Assembly: GCA_947561715.1 (NCBI GenBank)
Contig: OX387199.1
Location: forward strand, 935,001-999,000
Direction of reading: 5' to 3'
Source: Ascidia mentula
Lineage: Eukaryota > Chordata > Ascidiacea > Phlebobranchia > Ascidiidae
DNA length: 64,000 nucleotides
Shown here one piece after another: positions 36,069-46,451 of the stretch (the stretch's first letter is position 1; every line of letters begins with the position of its first letter). Made by a program: the position numbers and the translations under genes. The notes beneath the pieces were generated by a model. The model ran no database searches. It worked only from the letters and a program-made list of their open reading frames with translations, and was not told where the DNA came from.

Positions 36069-37228
36069 GTTGCGTTGTAAGTTGCCAAACAGCTCTTTCT
36101 CAAGCGCGAGTATGTCACGAAACCAAACCAATTTTTTGTTGCAGCCCCCTGGTATTTAAGTGTAATATATAACATAATATATGCATGCACTTTGGGGCTT
36201 GGGGTTCTGTTATACTTGAACTGTATGTTGGCACAAAGATTACTTAAGAAAGTGTTGGATGGGTGTTAAACGGTGGTTAGGCAACCACACAAATCAAGTC
36301 TTTCATCAAGTCAAGCACATTTAGTAAATATCAAAATGTTTAGGGAATAAAGAAAAAGAACGTTCGGCTTCTTTGGATGATCGAAAGAAACAAGGGACGA
36401 AACAACCACTTGGAGGTAAACCCAATGTTTTATTTTAAATTTGTAGGCTTGGCAGCCCAGGCATTGCAGCCTAGCTGGATCAGCCACTTTCCACGACAAG
36501 TCGGAGCAAGATTTGAAAAATCAAGCTCCCGGTGAGGTTTGAACTCACGACCCTGGGCTAACCGGACCCGTTGGGCTACAGGAACTCAGTGGTTTCACGG
36601 GGTATTTTGAGATTGGTAATGTTTTACATTTCCATCGATATAATCACGGGTGTCTGTGGTCGCAAAAAAAGCACAGTCTATTCAGAAAATGTTGCAATTC
36701 CGTACTCCTGATCGAAACCGTTCATTTGGATTCGGTCGAACATATTCCAAACTAATTACAAACCTGACGAAATGATGTAAATCTCTGCGAAACAGTAAAA
36801 ACCAGCTTTTTTATCTTGCTTCAAAACGATTAATATATGTGATTTCCTTTGCTATTTGTTTCAAAGCAATGGACACGGATGAAACCTACGAAAGAAAACT
36901 ACGGGAAATCAACAGCAAAATACAGGAATCAAAAAAACAACCCCGCAATGACGGTAAGTGTTTGCAATCACTTACCGTTCAGGTGTTTTAAAATTTTTCT
37001 TCTAATAAAGTACAGCGTTTTCATGTTATAGACACAGTCCACATAACACAAGTTGGGCCCATGGTACACAGAGATGGAACCGTTACTGGAAACTCGACCA
37101 TAACAGCTGTTGTTCCTGATGATCTGGTTGAGGAATATCGGGCCCGTCTTCCAGCAAACTCTACAGTGACCGGACAGAATTCAAAAAAATATCCCGGGGA
37201 CAGAAAAACTGATTACAATCGCATATAG
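35639..37228 (+). CDS. Cassette II gene a (a2): unrecognised 190-residue protein
   Basis: Exons 35639-35762, 35869-35961, 36344-36415, 36867-36953 and 37032-37228; every intron is phase 1. Exon 1 encodes a hydrophobic, Trp/Cys-rich N-terminus (MNAILTLGFSGICTVCWW) followed by basic residues, like a signal anchor or single membrane segment. Exons 2 and 3 are acidic/basic and Ser-rich (SDSSDDEMKKEP; KEKERSASLDDRKK). Exons 4 and 5 align with a1 and hold QVGPMVHRDGTVTG and VEEYRARLP. a1 differs in having a single N-terminal exon without the hydrophobic segment. The acceptor CGTTTCAG lies about 30 bases before the ATG. Membrane location is inference; no family is recognised. Confidence 0.68.
36440..36610 (-). 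repeat. tRNA-derived SINE in an a2 intron
   Basis: On the minus strand the T arm is intact (GTGAG-TTCAAAC-CTCAC). The first seven bases (GTTCCTG) pair with CGGGAGC at the 3' side through Watson-Crick and G-U pairs. The D arm is degenerate and the anticodon arm irregular. The body continues into CAAGCTAGGCTGCAATGCC-type sequence shared with 28868-28930 and 35054-35245. Confidence 0.7.
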
Positions 37229-37263
37229 ACTGAAAAACTATGTATCTACATATATGTATCTAC

Positions 37264-37306
<43 letters not shown>

Positions 37307-37863
37307 GTCAGTTTTGAAAGTTGACGTTCCGGCAAGAATTTAAGGGAAAGCACAGTGGTTTATTTTTTCATGTAAATTCGAACGGTCCTATTATTTTTTT
37401 ACCTTTTACTACGGTTTGTTATTTGAACCTATTGACAACAAATTTTTTTCTTTCAAAAACTTTGTGCGGATTCAAAGTATATCTTTTCTATTATTCGAGG
37501 TTTTAGTTTGCCAGAAAATTCACCCGTTTCCAAAGGCTGCGTGGCCTCCTAGAAATCGCCTCAACAAGAAATACGATCCAGAGAGATCAATTCCAAGCCC
37601 TTGGGTTTCCATGCTTACGTCAACAATAATTTTCTTACTGTTTGTTATTATTTAAATTTTGAATGCTAATGTATTGTTTTCACATTGAAGAATTATAACA
37701 CACAAAAAAACAATTAACAAAACTACATAACTAAAAAGCGATACACTTCGTTTACAAGAATTTCTGTTTTCCGTTTTGGCACAATAATTGAAATCTCGCT
37801 TAACATTATTTTTTTTTGTATCTGTAGGTTAATTAGGCCAACTTGTTACAGTAGGTGACAAAA
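37229..37863. repeat. Spacer a2-b2 with a (TG)n microsatellite
   Basis: A run of about 18 TG dinucleotides occupies 37267-37303, after TATCTACATA repeats. No exon is supported in the rest. The interval ends with the pyrimidine-rich acceptor TTTTTTTTGTATCTGTAG, about 35 bases before the b2 ATG. Confidence 0.75.
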
Positions 37864-38179
37864 ATGAGCAAGAATATTGTTGAGGACAAAATCAGAGATC
37901 TACAAGAGGAAACCCTTAAGATCAAAGAGCAATCGCACCAACTTCAACTACAGATAAATGAAAAGAAGGAAGGTTTGTAGCAAAGCCACTACAGAGTCTT
38001 ATGGATATGTAAGACGTGTTTTTATTTCAGATGTAGCCAAATTGGAGGAGAGCGGACCGGAGTACTTTGAGGATGGGAGTAGAAAGGGACAATGGATAAA
38101 GGAAATCGATGCATCAAAGTCTGTACTAAAGGAAGAGGCCAAACAAACAAATTACTCTACAGCTGTAATTCAAAAATAA
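37864..38179 (+). CDS. Cassette II gene b (b2): 85-residue coiled-coil protein
   Basis: Exons 37864-37972 and 38031-38179, joined by a 58-base phase-1 intron with the acceptor TTTTATTTCAG. Residues 1-36 form a charged amphipathic helix (MSKNIVEDKIRDLQEE). The second exon carries ESGPEYFEDGSRKGQW and KEEAKQTN. It is intact, unlike b1. The stop codon TAA overlaps an AATAAA at 38174-38179 that could be its poly(A) signal. No known domain is recognised. Soluble location is inferred from the lack of hydrophobic segments. Confidence 0.7.
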
Positions 38180-38475
38180 AAAAATTCTTGTTAAACAACT
38201 TAAATGGTTGACCGTTTGTTTATATTTGATACTTTGTTGCGTTAATCACTTATTTTAAAGTTAACTGCTTTATATTAACGGATCATTTGGTGCAAACTAT
38301 TTATGTTTACTGAAAACAAAACAGAAATCTTTTCTATTTTGGTTGAAATGTATCATTGAATTCTTTGTTATTTTTCCCTTTCCATCCTGCTTTTTATCGT
38401 CTAATATCTTTTCAAACGTAAACTTTTAAACCTTCGTTTAGATTTTTTTTTAGCGAAGTAGTGTTAAGTTTAAAA

Positions 38476-39272
38476 ATGGGCGGCAGTGAAAGTAAACTTC
38501 TCCAAGAGAGGTATGATAAAGTCCTTCAGGATCGGGACGACGCCCTTGAAGAGAAGAGGAAATTGGAACTTGAGCTTCAGGAGCTGACCTTAAAAATGGG
38601 TAAGCATCCGCAGTTTCTCTTTAATACCTAGGTTCCAATTGAAATACTAAACGTTAAATATCTCCAAACCATCTGATCACATTGGTCACAATATTCACGA
38701 GATACAAAATTTGCATGTATAAAGGAATAATGATAGATATATAACAATATGGTAATTCGTGGTTTATACTCATGTAGGTCCAAGTTTATATTAGGTGATA
38801 CACATGAGAATGATAAAAGCCAATGTTGCCTTTTTTGTGGCTTAACCGATTGAGAACGTTACGGCCATTTATCAAGCGCACTTTAATTTCAAAACAACGA
38901 TTCTTACTGGAAAAAAATACCACCCATTTTCAAACTTGTTTGCATGTTTGATAACCTGTACTTTTCTAATGCTGTAAGATTCCTCACAATCAAATCGTTT
39001 CCAACTTCCAGTACATGTTCGCAGATAAAGCTGTTCTTGTCATTAAAAGGCCAACCGTGTTAAACGATGGGAGATTGGTCGGAAAACCATCTATGAGTTA
39101 CGATGGACCTGAAGAGGGAGTAAAACATGCGAGAAAAATGTGGGATTCAGTGAAGCCCGAAGAACCTTCTTCAGGTAATTCTTATATTTATAAATGTCCG
39201 CGTGGAAATCAATCATTAATTTTACTTGCAGTTCACACATCAGCGCGCAAACTTCTTGCTGGTCCCGACTAA
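38476..39272 (+). CDS. Cassette II gene c (c2): MGG coiled-coil protein, 104 residues
   Basis: Exons 38476-38599, 39025-39174 and 39232-39272, all phase 1. The N-terminus MGGSES fits the N-myristoylation pattern (Gly-2, Ser-6). A helix with the heptad-like LQDRDDALEEKRKLELELQE segment follows. Exon 2 has DGRLVGKPSMSYDGP and the short last exon ends LLAGPD. It aligns with c1 exon by exon. The acceptor-like TTTTTTTTTAG lies 22 bases before the ATG. A membrane-tethered coiled-coil protein is a reasonable inference; the family is unrecognised. Confidence 0.7.
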
Positions 39273-39887
39273 AATCACTCAAACGAAGCTCTTGCACTTC
39301 TACAAACCATAGCATTAAGAAAATTCTTTATTCATACACTTAGTGCTTTTTATGTGCTACCCATCCAGCAACTACAAAAGTTACCACCACACCCCTGTCC
39401 TGTAGTGTTTCGAAAGACACCTTGGACGTTATTATAACCAGACTCGATATAAACAATAACTGAAATTTATTCACGTTTTTATACACAAACCAATTACACG
39501 TCGAATTTTTACAAACTGTAGTACTGAAAGTCATATCCATTGTCTGTGCTTTACATGGGCGCCTGACTCGATAACCTTTATGGTTTTATCGGTACCCATG
39601 CCATTTCATTTCCTTGTTTTTTGTTCGTCGCGTAGTTGCTTTTCTCGCAAAAATAAACATGATGATTTTTTTATTTTGTGCTGGTATTCTTAAAAAAGAA
39701 ACCATGTACAACATCTTATAAGTTTTGCAGCCTTTAATGCTTCTGTTTTGTGCATCAACAGCTTTTTTGTCGTGTAGACTCCCTTTCGGTTTGTGTTCAA
39801 TTTATTATGATGTTCCATGAAGTATATATTTCTATTTTTAATTTTCTACCAAAATTTTCTATTTTGTTACATAACGTATTATATCTG
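39273..39887. other. Spacer after c2
   Basis: No gene is recognised. An AATAAA near 39651 could be a distal poly(A) signal for c2. The interval ends at the TTAA (39888-39891) that flanks the piggyBac-like element. Confidence 0.45.
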
Positions 39888-39891
39888 TTAA

Positions 39892-41969
39892 CCCATAGAA
39901 TACTAAAACATGGAATGGAAACTCTTTTCGTCACGCATGAGTAACACTTTACGCAAAATGAAAAATGCATTGGGTTAAATGCGATTTTGGCGTTTTTCGG
40001 CGGCGAAAAAGTCTAAGTTAATGTAACCACAAGAATTTATTTAAATGTAATTCAAGTAGTTTCATCCTTAATCTTTTGAAATATGTGGATGATTTTAATT
40101 ATGACGCGCTATAATGCACTTTTTGACCGTGTGTTACAAGTCACCTTACAGACTAAAAAATTGTTAATACGTCTTCGCGTCAACCTCAAATATGACGTAA
40201 GACATGTAATTACGTCATACAAGTGATGACGTAATGTTTTAGATTTGCATATTTGCCTAAAAAGCAATCCTGGGATTCAGAAACCTAATATATGAACAAA
40301 ACAGTCTGACCCAGAGGTCACATATTTGCAGTCATTATTGGGTATGTATCAAAATGTTTCATAACTCCGCTTTCTGTAAAGATATATGTTGGACAGATAG
40401 TACAGTACTACATGAAGTAGTTTTTGGCCCAAAATGTCAGATTGTAGCCTTTGTAAACCAGATAAAATGGGGTCAAATTTTGCTGCTTAATTTTAAAGAT
40501 TGTATTCACTTGGTTAACCATACTTAAATCTGGCCGTTTTCATCTTTTGTGCAAATAATATTAAATAATAAATAAATAGTGGTAACTTGTAACTATCTAA
40601 AAAATATTGACATAATTAAATAAATTATTGTGCCATTTTTTATATTCCATTGGTTTTGAGCAATTCATGCCACATATGAGCCGATGCTCTGTGAATATTA
40701 ATGAACTTGCTTTTGTTGTACTAGTAATCTACTTTATACATTTTTCCCACACATCACTGAGTTTTCTATTTGATTTCATTGTAAATATATGGTTGTATAT
40801 TGGCATTTTTGTCCAAAAGTTCGACTTTTAAGTGTTGATTAGTCTAATATCCCTGAGAAGAAAACAAATCAAATTGGATGGAAATCATTTTTGTCAAACT
40901 ATTGCACACATAACAGAAGTATATTTTTTTACTCTTATCATAACAGTTGGTTGAATGCTTATGACACAGTTGAAAATATGTAATGTTTTGTTGAACTAAA
41001 CATAATTGACTTTTGTTTCAGCCAAATAGGACCTTTATATATTAAAAATACCCTTTTTCACTAGTCATTTTTTTTCTTCGCAGATTAGTTTTAAGTAAAA
41101 CACAACAGAATTTGATTTAGATATGTATTAAAAAGCTTCTGAGAGAAACATGTCATGTTGAAGAAAAAGATGAAAGTTTTCAGAATTTGCTCGTATGCAA
41201 ACACTTATATACAAGTTATAGTTGGTTTACATTGGAAGTATTCCCACTGTCCTTGAGTATTTGCAAGCAATCAACATATATTATGTCAAGGCGTTACTTT
41301 TTTAAACCCATATTATGCACAAAAATGTTGTTTTGTGTTGGACTTTACTGGCAACATTTGCACTCAGCAGTATGAACATGGTGTTGGCTAGGTATTTCCT
41401 GATTTTAATAATTTGGTTCATTATAATATCTTCCTCTCCATCTTCATCAAGATACAGGAATCGCAGAAAAAAGCAGCCATACTATCGTTTGTCAACTGTT
41501 TGTCAAATGCCCTGTTTTTGCAAAATAAATATTCCCAAACAACCGCATTACTGTGTGCAGAGATACTGTCCGAGAAAAAAACATAATTAGCAAGTAGTTG
41601 ATTTTACATAACAAGCATAGTAGTTGACAATATTACTCGATTTAGCCTCCCAATGCTTGCAAACAGCAAAAGCGCGCAATTATTTGTTCATATTTTGACC
41701 CAAAAGGTAGTAGACAGCAAATCGCCGTAAAAAATGATGTGACCCGATTTATTCAAAATCATCCACATATTTCAAAAGACGAGGGACCAAACTTATTGTT
41801 TTTTAAAAAAAGTTTTAAATTTTGTTCTATTTAATGGGTTTCTAAGCCCCTTAAAAAACACCAAAATCGCATTTAACCCAATGCATTTTTAATTTCGCGT
41901 AAAGTGTTACTCATGCGTGACGGCGCACTTTCAGCGGAGTTTCCATTCCATGTTTTAGTATTCTATGGT
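39892..41969. mobile_element. piggyBac-like element, about 2.08 kb, flanked by TTAA
   Basis: The left end CCCATAGAATACTAAAACAT and the right end ATGTTTTAGTATTCTATGG are inverted copies. TTAA flanks both sides (39888-39891 and 41970-41973), as for piggyBac. The inverted match extends about 100 bp (GTAACACTTTACGC, ATGCATTGGGTTAAATGCGA), and a subterminal pair (GAAATATGTGGATGATTTT near 40078, inverted near 41755) lies further in. No full transposase was found. The only notable frame is at 41315-41590. This is probably a non-autonomous or decayed copy. Confidence 0.82.
41315..41590 (+). CDS. Unrecognised 91-residue basic, Cys-containing frame inside the piggyBac-like element
   Basis: The frame starts at ATG with a hydrophobic stretch of about 45 residues, then a basic part (RYRNRRKKQ) and five Cys spaced C-x3-C-x-C-x10-C-x4-C. 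piggyBac transposases end in a Cys-rich domain, so it could be a decayed C-terminus. A secreted or membrane peptide is another reading. There is no paralogue or splice evidence, and chance is possible. Confidence 0.25.
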   Translation: MHKNVVLCWTLLATFALSSMNMVLARYFLILIIWFIIISSSPSSSRYRNRRKKQPYYRLSTVCQMPCFCKINIPKQPHYCVQRYCPRKKHN

Positions 41970-41973
41970 TAAC

Positions 41974-43781
41974 CCGACCTAATTTCCCAAAAGGCTTCTC
42001 AGACGTTGATGACAAAACCGCCTTGTTTGCTTTCTAATGGGTATTCCCTTGGTGGTTTTGTGCGTAGACATTCCTGTGCCTTCTTTTGGAAGGAGCTTTT
42101 CTCCCTTTTTCTTTGAATACTTTCTGAACGTCATTCAATTAATAAAGAGTTTTCAAAAAACAATGTCCTACTCGAAATTTCTCCCAAGACGTTTTGCTTC
42201 TGATAATAACCAGACTACTGAATTGCCACCCTGCGTAGATGATTGCTTTCAACTATGCGCTGTTTGTGGCCGGTCGAAGGAGTGTGCGATCAAAGTCAAT
42301 AGACGACAAAACTCGGCACATGTAATTCATCTTTTAAATTGTAGTGCGTTAAATTGTATTGCTTTGATATCCATAACGTACAACAGGAATGCTATCCAAT
42401 AGTTACAATTAAACAGGTGAGAGAGAGTCGATTCTACTGTACAATTAAAGCAAGCAGAAATGCACAAATGCTATTCTGTGTTCGCACCTGACAGAGTTTT
42501 CAATTAATAGAAAGTGAAGTTACTGTACTTGCTCTGTATTGCCCACTAGCGGGAGCCCCCACAGTTATCTACAACGTTTACGTCGCCAGGCCTGCAGTTT
42601 ACCTTCATTAAAGGACTAGAGGTTACATCTAACCGTGACAAAACCCAAATGCAAACTAAATAAAATGTGCAAGATATGAAAATTACTATTTTCTTGTGCC
42701 AGAGGAGCACCACCATAAGTATCTTGCAACCAACTTTATCAAATGTAAGCAACGCTAATCTGTTGTGGTTGCGTAATATTCCGCTATCTTGTGTTTATCA
42801 CTGCAAAATCTTAGAAGTCAACTTCACACAAACTGTTGTGGTGTTGTAAGTGGAGTTGCAAAATTAAGTTTGGAGATACCCGATATATATGAGAACAAAT
42901 TTATTTTAATCCAAAACTACAAAACAAAAAACATCTGGTACCTGGTTTGCAGATTAACTTTAAACTATGTAAACATCTACGGTTGCAAGACAATTAAAAG
43001 TAACCACACCAAAGAAAAAAATTCGGATTCTCGAATATCTAGTCAATAAAGAAATATTTTCTGTTTTAATCCATTTTTGGTGATAGACTTATGAATTGTG
43101 GTAATTGTAGATTATGTTTGTGGCATTGTTTTCAGATAGACAATGGACAGACGTTTTAAACGTGTATACAAATGTCTCAGAAACTTTAGTTGCTGGTTTC
43201 CTGAAAAACTTCACATTTATTTGAGACAAATTGATCGTAACATATAATTACATCATAGTGTCTTGACAGAAAAAGTGCGGTGGAAGTTTTGCGCATGCTA
43301 GTTTAAAGCTAGAACAGCGCTACAGTCACCTTCTGCACTGGTAACATGCACAAGTAGTTTAATTTTCGTGGTCTATATTCTAATTTCCGGTAATGCGATA
43401 TAGAACAAAATACATTTCACGTAATTGTGTAAGTACTGCGATCGTGGCCCGACAAACTTTCTAGGACAACACACGGTGCAACAAAACCAAGGCGTTTTGA
43501 CGCACTTTCGAGCCAGCATTGGGGTTTAGTACCGAAGTATTTCGAAGGTTTCTGGACAGAAATCTTGAATAAACAAAACCTTAAGTGGGCCTCCATTAAA
43601 ATTGTTCCCAGGTAAATTGGTTTTTAAATGTCAACACTAGGACCGGACCTAATGCAATTGGAATACAATATGTGACATTCAGTAAAGAGTGTAAATTAAC
43701 TGCAAAACAGTCAAACCAATTTTAATTGTGTTTGAAGAGTGAAAGTGTACAACCCGCTTATTTAAACCAAATACCCAACAC
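41974..43781. other. Interval without a recognised gene
   Basis: A plus-strand frame at 42037-42402 includes a CVDDCFQLCAVCG segment with paired Cys. I found no homologue in memory and no splice partner. Otherwise it is AT-rich sequence without features I can support. Confidence 0.4.
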
Positions 43782-44378
43782 GTAAGTATAAATAAATTAC
43801 CTGGCAAAGTAATAAAGAGTCAATGCACAATTGCTTTAGTATAAACGACATAGGATTCATGTCATTGTAAATATTGCAAACATTCAACAAATTTTGTTTT
43901 TTTATCGTTTCGGTTTTGTGGTTTTTAACTTTGCAATACAAATATGAGTGCAATTTTAACATTAGGGTTGTCTGGTATTTGCACTGTTTGTTGGTGGTAC
44001 AAAGATTACTTGAGAAAATGTTGGATGTGTGTTGAACTGTGGTTGCGCAACCACACACATCCATGTAAGCAATTGTTTATGCACCAAAGAAAATGTTCAA
44101 AGATTTTTAGAAGGCAGCTTGCGAATTGTTTAGAAGTCAACCTTCGTAATTAAATACCATAATTCTTAGGCAATAGAAGGGAAAGACAACTTTCGGATTC
44201 CTCAGATGATGTAATAAAGAAGGAACCGATTCAAGTACAACCCAAAAACAACACGCCTGAAGGTAAACCTAACGTATTATTGTGAAATCAGTAATGTTTC
44301 ATATTTCTATCAACATGTTTAAAAGTTGCCAGCGAAGGGATGTCAAGAATAAAATCTTTTGCGTTGTAGTTGCGTTGT
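43782..44378. repeat. Segmental duplication, copy 2, cut off by gypsy sequence
   Basis: It aligns with 35360-36068 up to about 44378, just after GCGTTGTAGTTGCGTTGTAA. The sequence then switches abruptly to a minus-strand retroelement. The duplication is therefore older than, or was broken at, the retroelement junction. Confidence 0.8.
43944..44262 (+). pseudogene. Truncated third copy of gene a (a3), exons 1-2 only
   Basis: Exon 1 (43944-44064, beginning MSAILTLGLSGICTVCWW) and exon 2 (44170-44262, with SDSSDDVIKKEP) match a2 and stay in frame with a phase-1 junction. Exons 3-5 are gone: gypsy sequence begins about 115 bases later. The acceptor upstream of the start codon in a2 (CGTTTCAG) reads CGTTTCGG here, so the AG is lost. 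It is probably not expressed as a full protein. Confidence 0.75.
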
Positions 44379-45175
44379 AACGCGATGGTCGCGCAACTGT
44401 GAACTTCTAGGGTTTTAAGCCGATCAACAGAAATTGTTGCATGTCGGCCGCCAAAATCCAAAACAAACGTTTTTTTAGAAGTATCAACAATCTTGTAGGG
44501 ACCCTTGTAAGGTGGGTTAGTGGTGGTCGATGAGTATCCTTCCATACGAATACGTACTTCGCAGTTAACGGCTTCCTCGGAAGTGCTCCTTTTTTAGCAC
44601 CATGGCGAGACATTAATATCGGAATTTGGGTTCTCACTGACTGTCGGAGTTGTGAAAGCAAATGAGAGCGGTTTGTGATCAGTGAAAACCGTAAACGTAC
44701 GACCTAAAAGGAAGTATCTGAAATGACGTACCGCTAAATTCAAAGCCAACAACTCTCGATCGAATGCACTGTACTTTGTTTCGCTGAGCGAAGCTGTGTG
44801 CTGAAAAAGGCCAAAGGTTTCCATTCGTCTTCAATAAATTGCTCAAGTACAGCCCCAACAGCTGTTTGTGACGCATCTACTGACAAAGCAGTGTCAGCCA
44901 TTGCCTGAGGGTGGCTGAGAAGCGTGGCGTTCGCAAGCGCCTGTTTGGCTTCGAGAAACACGCGGTTGAGTTCATCAGTCCACACTACTTCTTATTTCTT
45001 TACCGCTATCGCTTTGTAAATGGGTGACATAATTTATGCCGCAGATGGTATAAAGCGATGGTAAAAGTTTATCATCCCATTGAACTGTTGTAGGTCCGCT
45101 AGGGTTGTGGGTCGCAAAATATGCTTACTTTTGATTGCAAAGACTTAGCTCCAGTTTTGTCGACTCGGTGTCCGG
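44379..45175 (-). pseudogene. Decayed Ty3/gypsy pol fragment
   Basis: On the minus strand, from high to low coordinates, there is first the end of a reverse transcriptase (about 45170-45000, with two stops). It is followed by an RNase H-like region (about 45000-44640, motifs SVDASQTAVGAVL, YSAFDRELLAL and FTVFTDHKPL). Last comes an integrase C-terminal tail (about 44545-44390, motifs YKGPYKIVD and ISVDRLK). The integrase core and the end of RNase H are missing, so there is an internal deletion around 44580-44640, with frame changes. The element is dead. Only about 800 bases of pol remain. Confidence 0.85.
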
Positions 45176-45217
45176 GAAACTCTTTTTCCGTTCGACCGAA
45201 ATTAGACCGTTTGTGTA

Positions 45218-45535
45218 TAAACAAGCATTCGGATGATCCTTCTGTCAAATCCCTACACGTTGAAAGACATATTGTTTAAAGCAACCTGCAACCTTAGAAG
45301 TAACGTGTTTGCAACAAAAGGCGGACCTGGACATTGTGCGTTGTTGTTTTTTTGATCACACGGGGATTTTAACCTGGGCACGAATCCCGATCAGGCTTTC
45401 ATCTTTATATATGCGTCGGGCTCTTTTGACCAATGCTGTGGTGCTTTAACACACTGCGTTCGTTCTAAGATGTGGCAACACCAAGTGGCGGCAATATCAA
45501 AATAAAATGCCCACCGGGTGGAGCAAATAAAACAT
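45218..45535. repeat. Dispersed repeat, second copy (possible LTR remnant)
   Basis: It shares ordered blocks with 30868-31090 (see there) and ends GGCGGCAATATCAAAATAAA followed by CCCACCGGGTGGAGCAAA. It lies 40 bases beyond the pol fragment, on its upstream side. That is where a 5' LTR could sit after deletion of gag and most of pol. Confidence 0.45.
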
Positions 45536-46451
45536 GCGCAAACGAACACATAGCTTTGATCAGGACAGTAGGTGGCGCGTTTGTTACATTCTGCGATGGC
45601 TGTTTTTTCTCCCTCTAAAGCACGCCTTGAATTATCGAAGCTCGTGTCTTGTTGTCATTTTGAGCTTCGGACAACTTTATTGTTGTGCTCATATGGTTTG
45701 TTCAGTGGGGTTGTATAAGTGTTGTTTTTTATTGTCTCGAAAGACGAAATTGTATAGATTCGGATTTTGGCGACCTGCTTAGTGTGGCTCACGTTGGAAG
45801 ATTGGGTTTTGCTTCTCAATTACTTGTACAAAAAGTCTCGGATTAGAAAAAACCCGGATGCCATGCATGGTTTGGTTTTAAACCGAAAGTGATTTTGGCC
45901 GGTAATAAAATGACGTCCTTACGAAGCGTTTGGTTTATTACAAAACTTACCCTTTAACCCGGTTTACCTTGAAAAGAAAATGTAATTTGTTAAATTTGTA
46001 TTCCGAACTACAATATTTAATACGTACAGGAATGGTCATATATTTCTTTGGTCACATTTAGGGTTATGTGATAAATAGGATGACGTGTCGACGATATTTG
46101 TTGAACGGTAGGTTTAATATTTGTTTGCTTTGGTGTCCATTAACTCGGGAACGTACCGCGATAAAATGCTCGGCTGCCTTTTCGAGAAAAGCAAGTCGTC
46201 TTACCGTAGCAGTTTTGTCAGCTTGCGATTAATTTGTTGGTGGAACATTAATCTTATTTACGCACAGACGAAGATTTGAATATATATAGCAATAAAGTCA
46301 ACGTAAACACGTTTTGAAAAGCAACTATTAGTTTTTTACATCTTAACAACCAATCTGTTTATTCAATACTAACACTTTTGGGTTAGTAGCAAAATCATGC
46401 GAGTACTTCACAGTGTATTCTCACCTGTAGGCGTAAATAATACTTAACGAA
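45536..46451. other. Spacer before the ZU5-UPA gene
   Basis: No gene is recognised; an 82-codon frame at 45534-45782 starts inside the repeat. The acceptor-like TCTCACCTGTAG at about 46419-46430 lies some 22 bases before the ZU5-UPA start codon. Confidence 0.45.
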
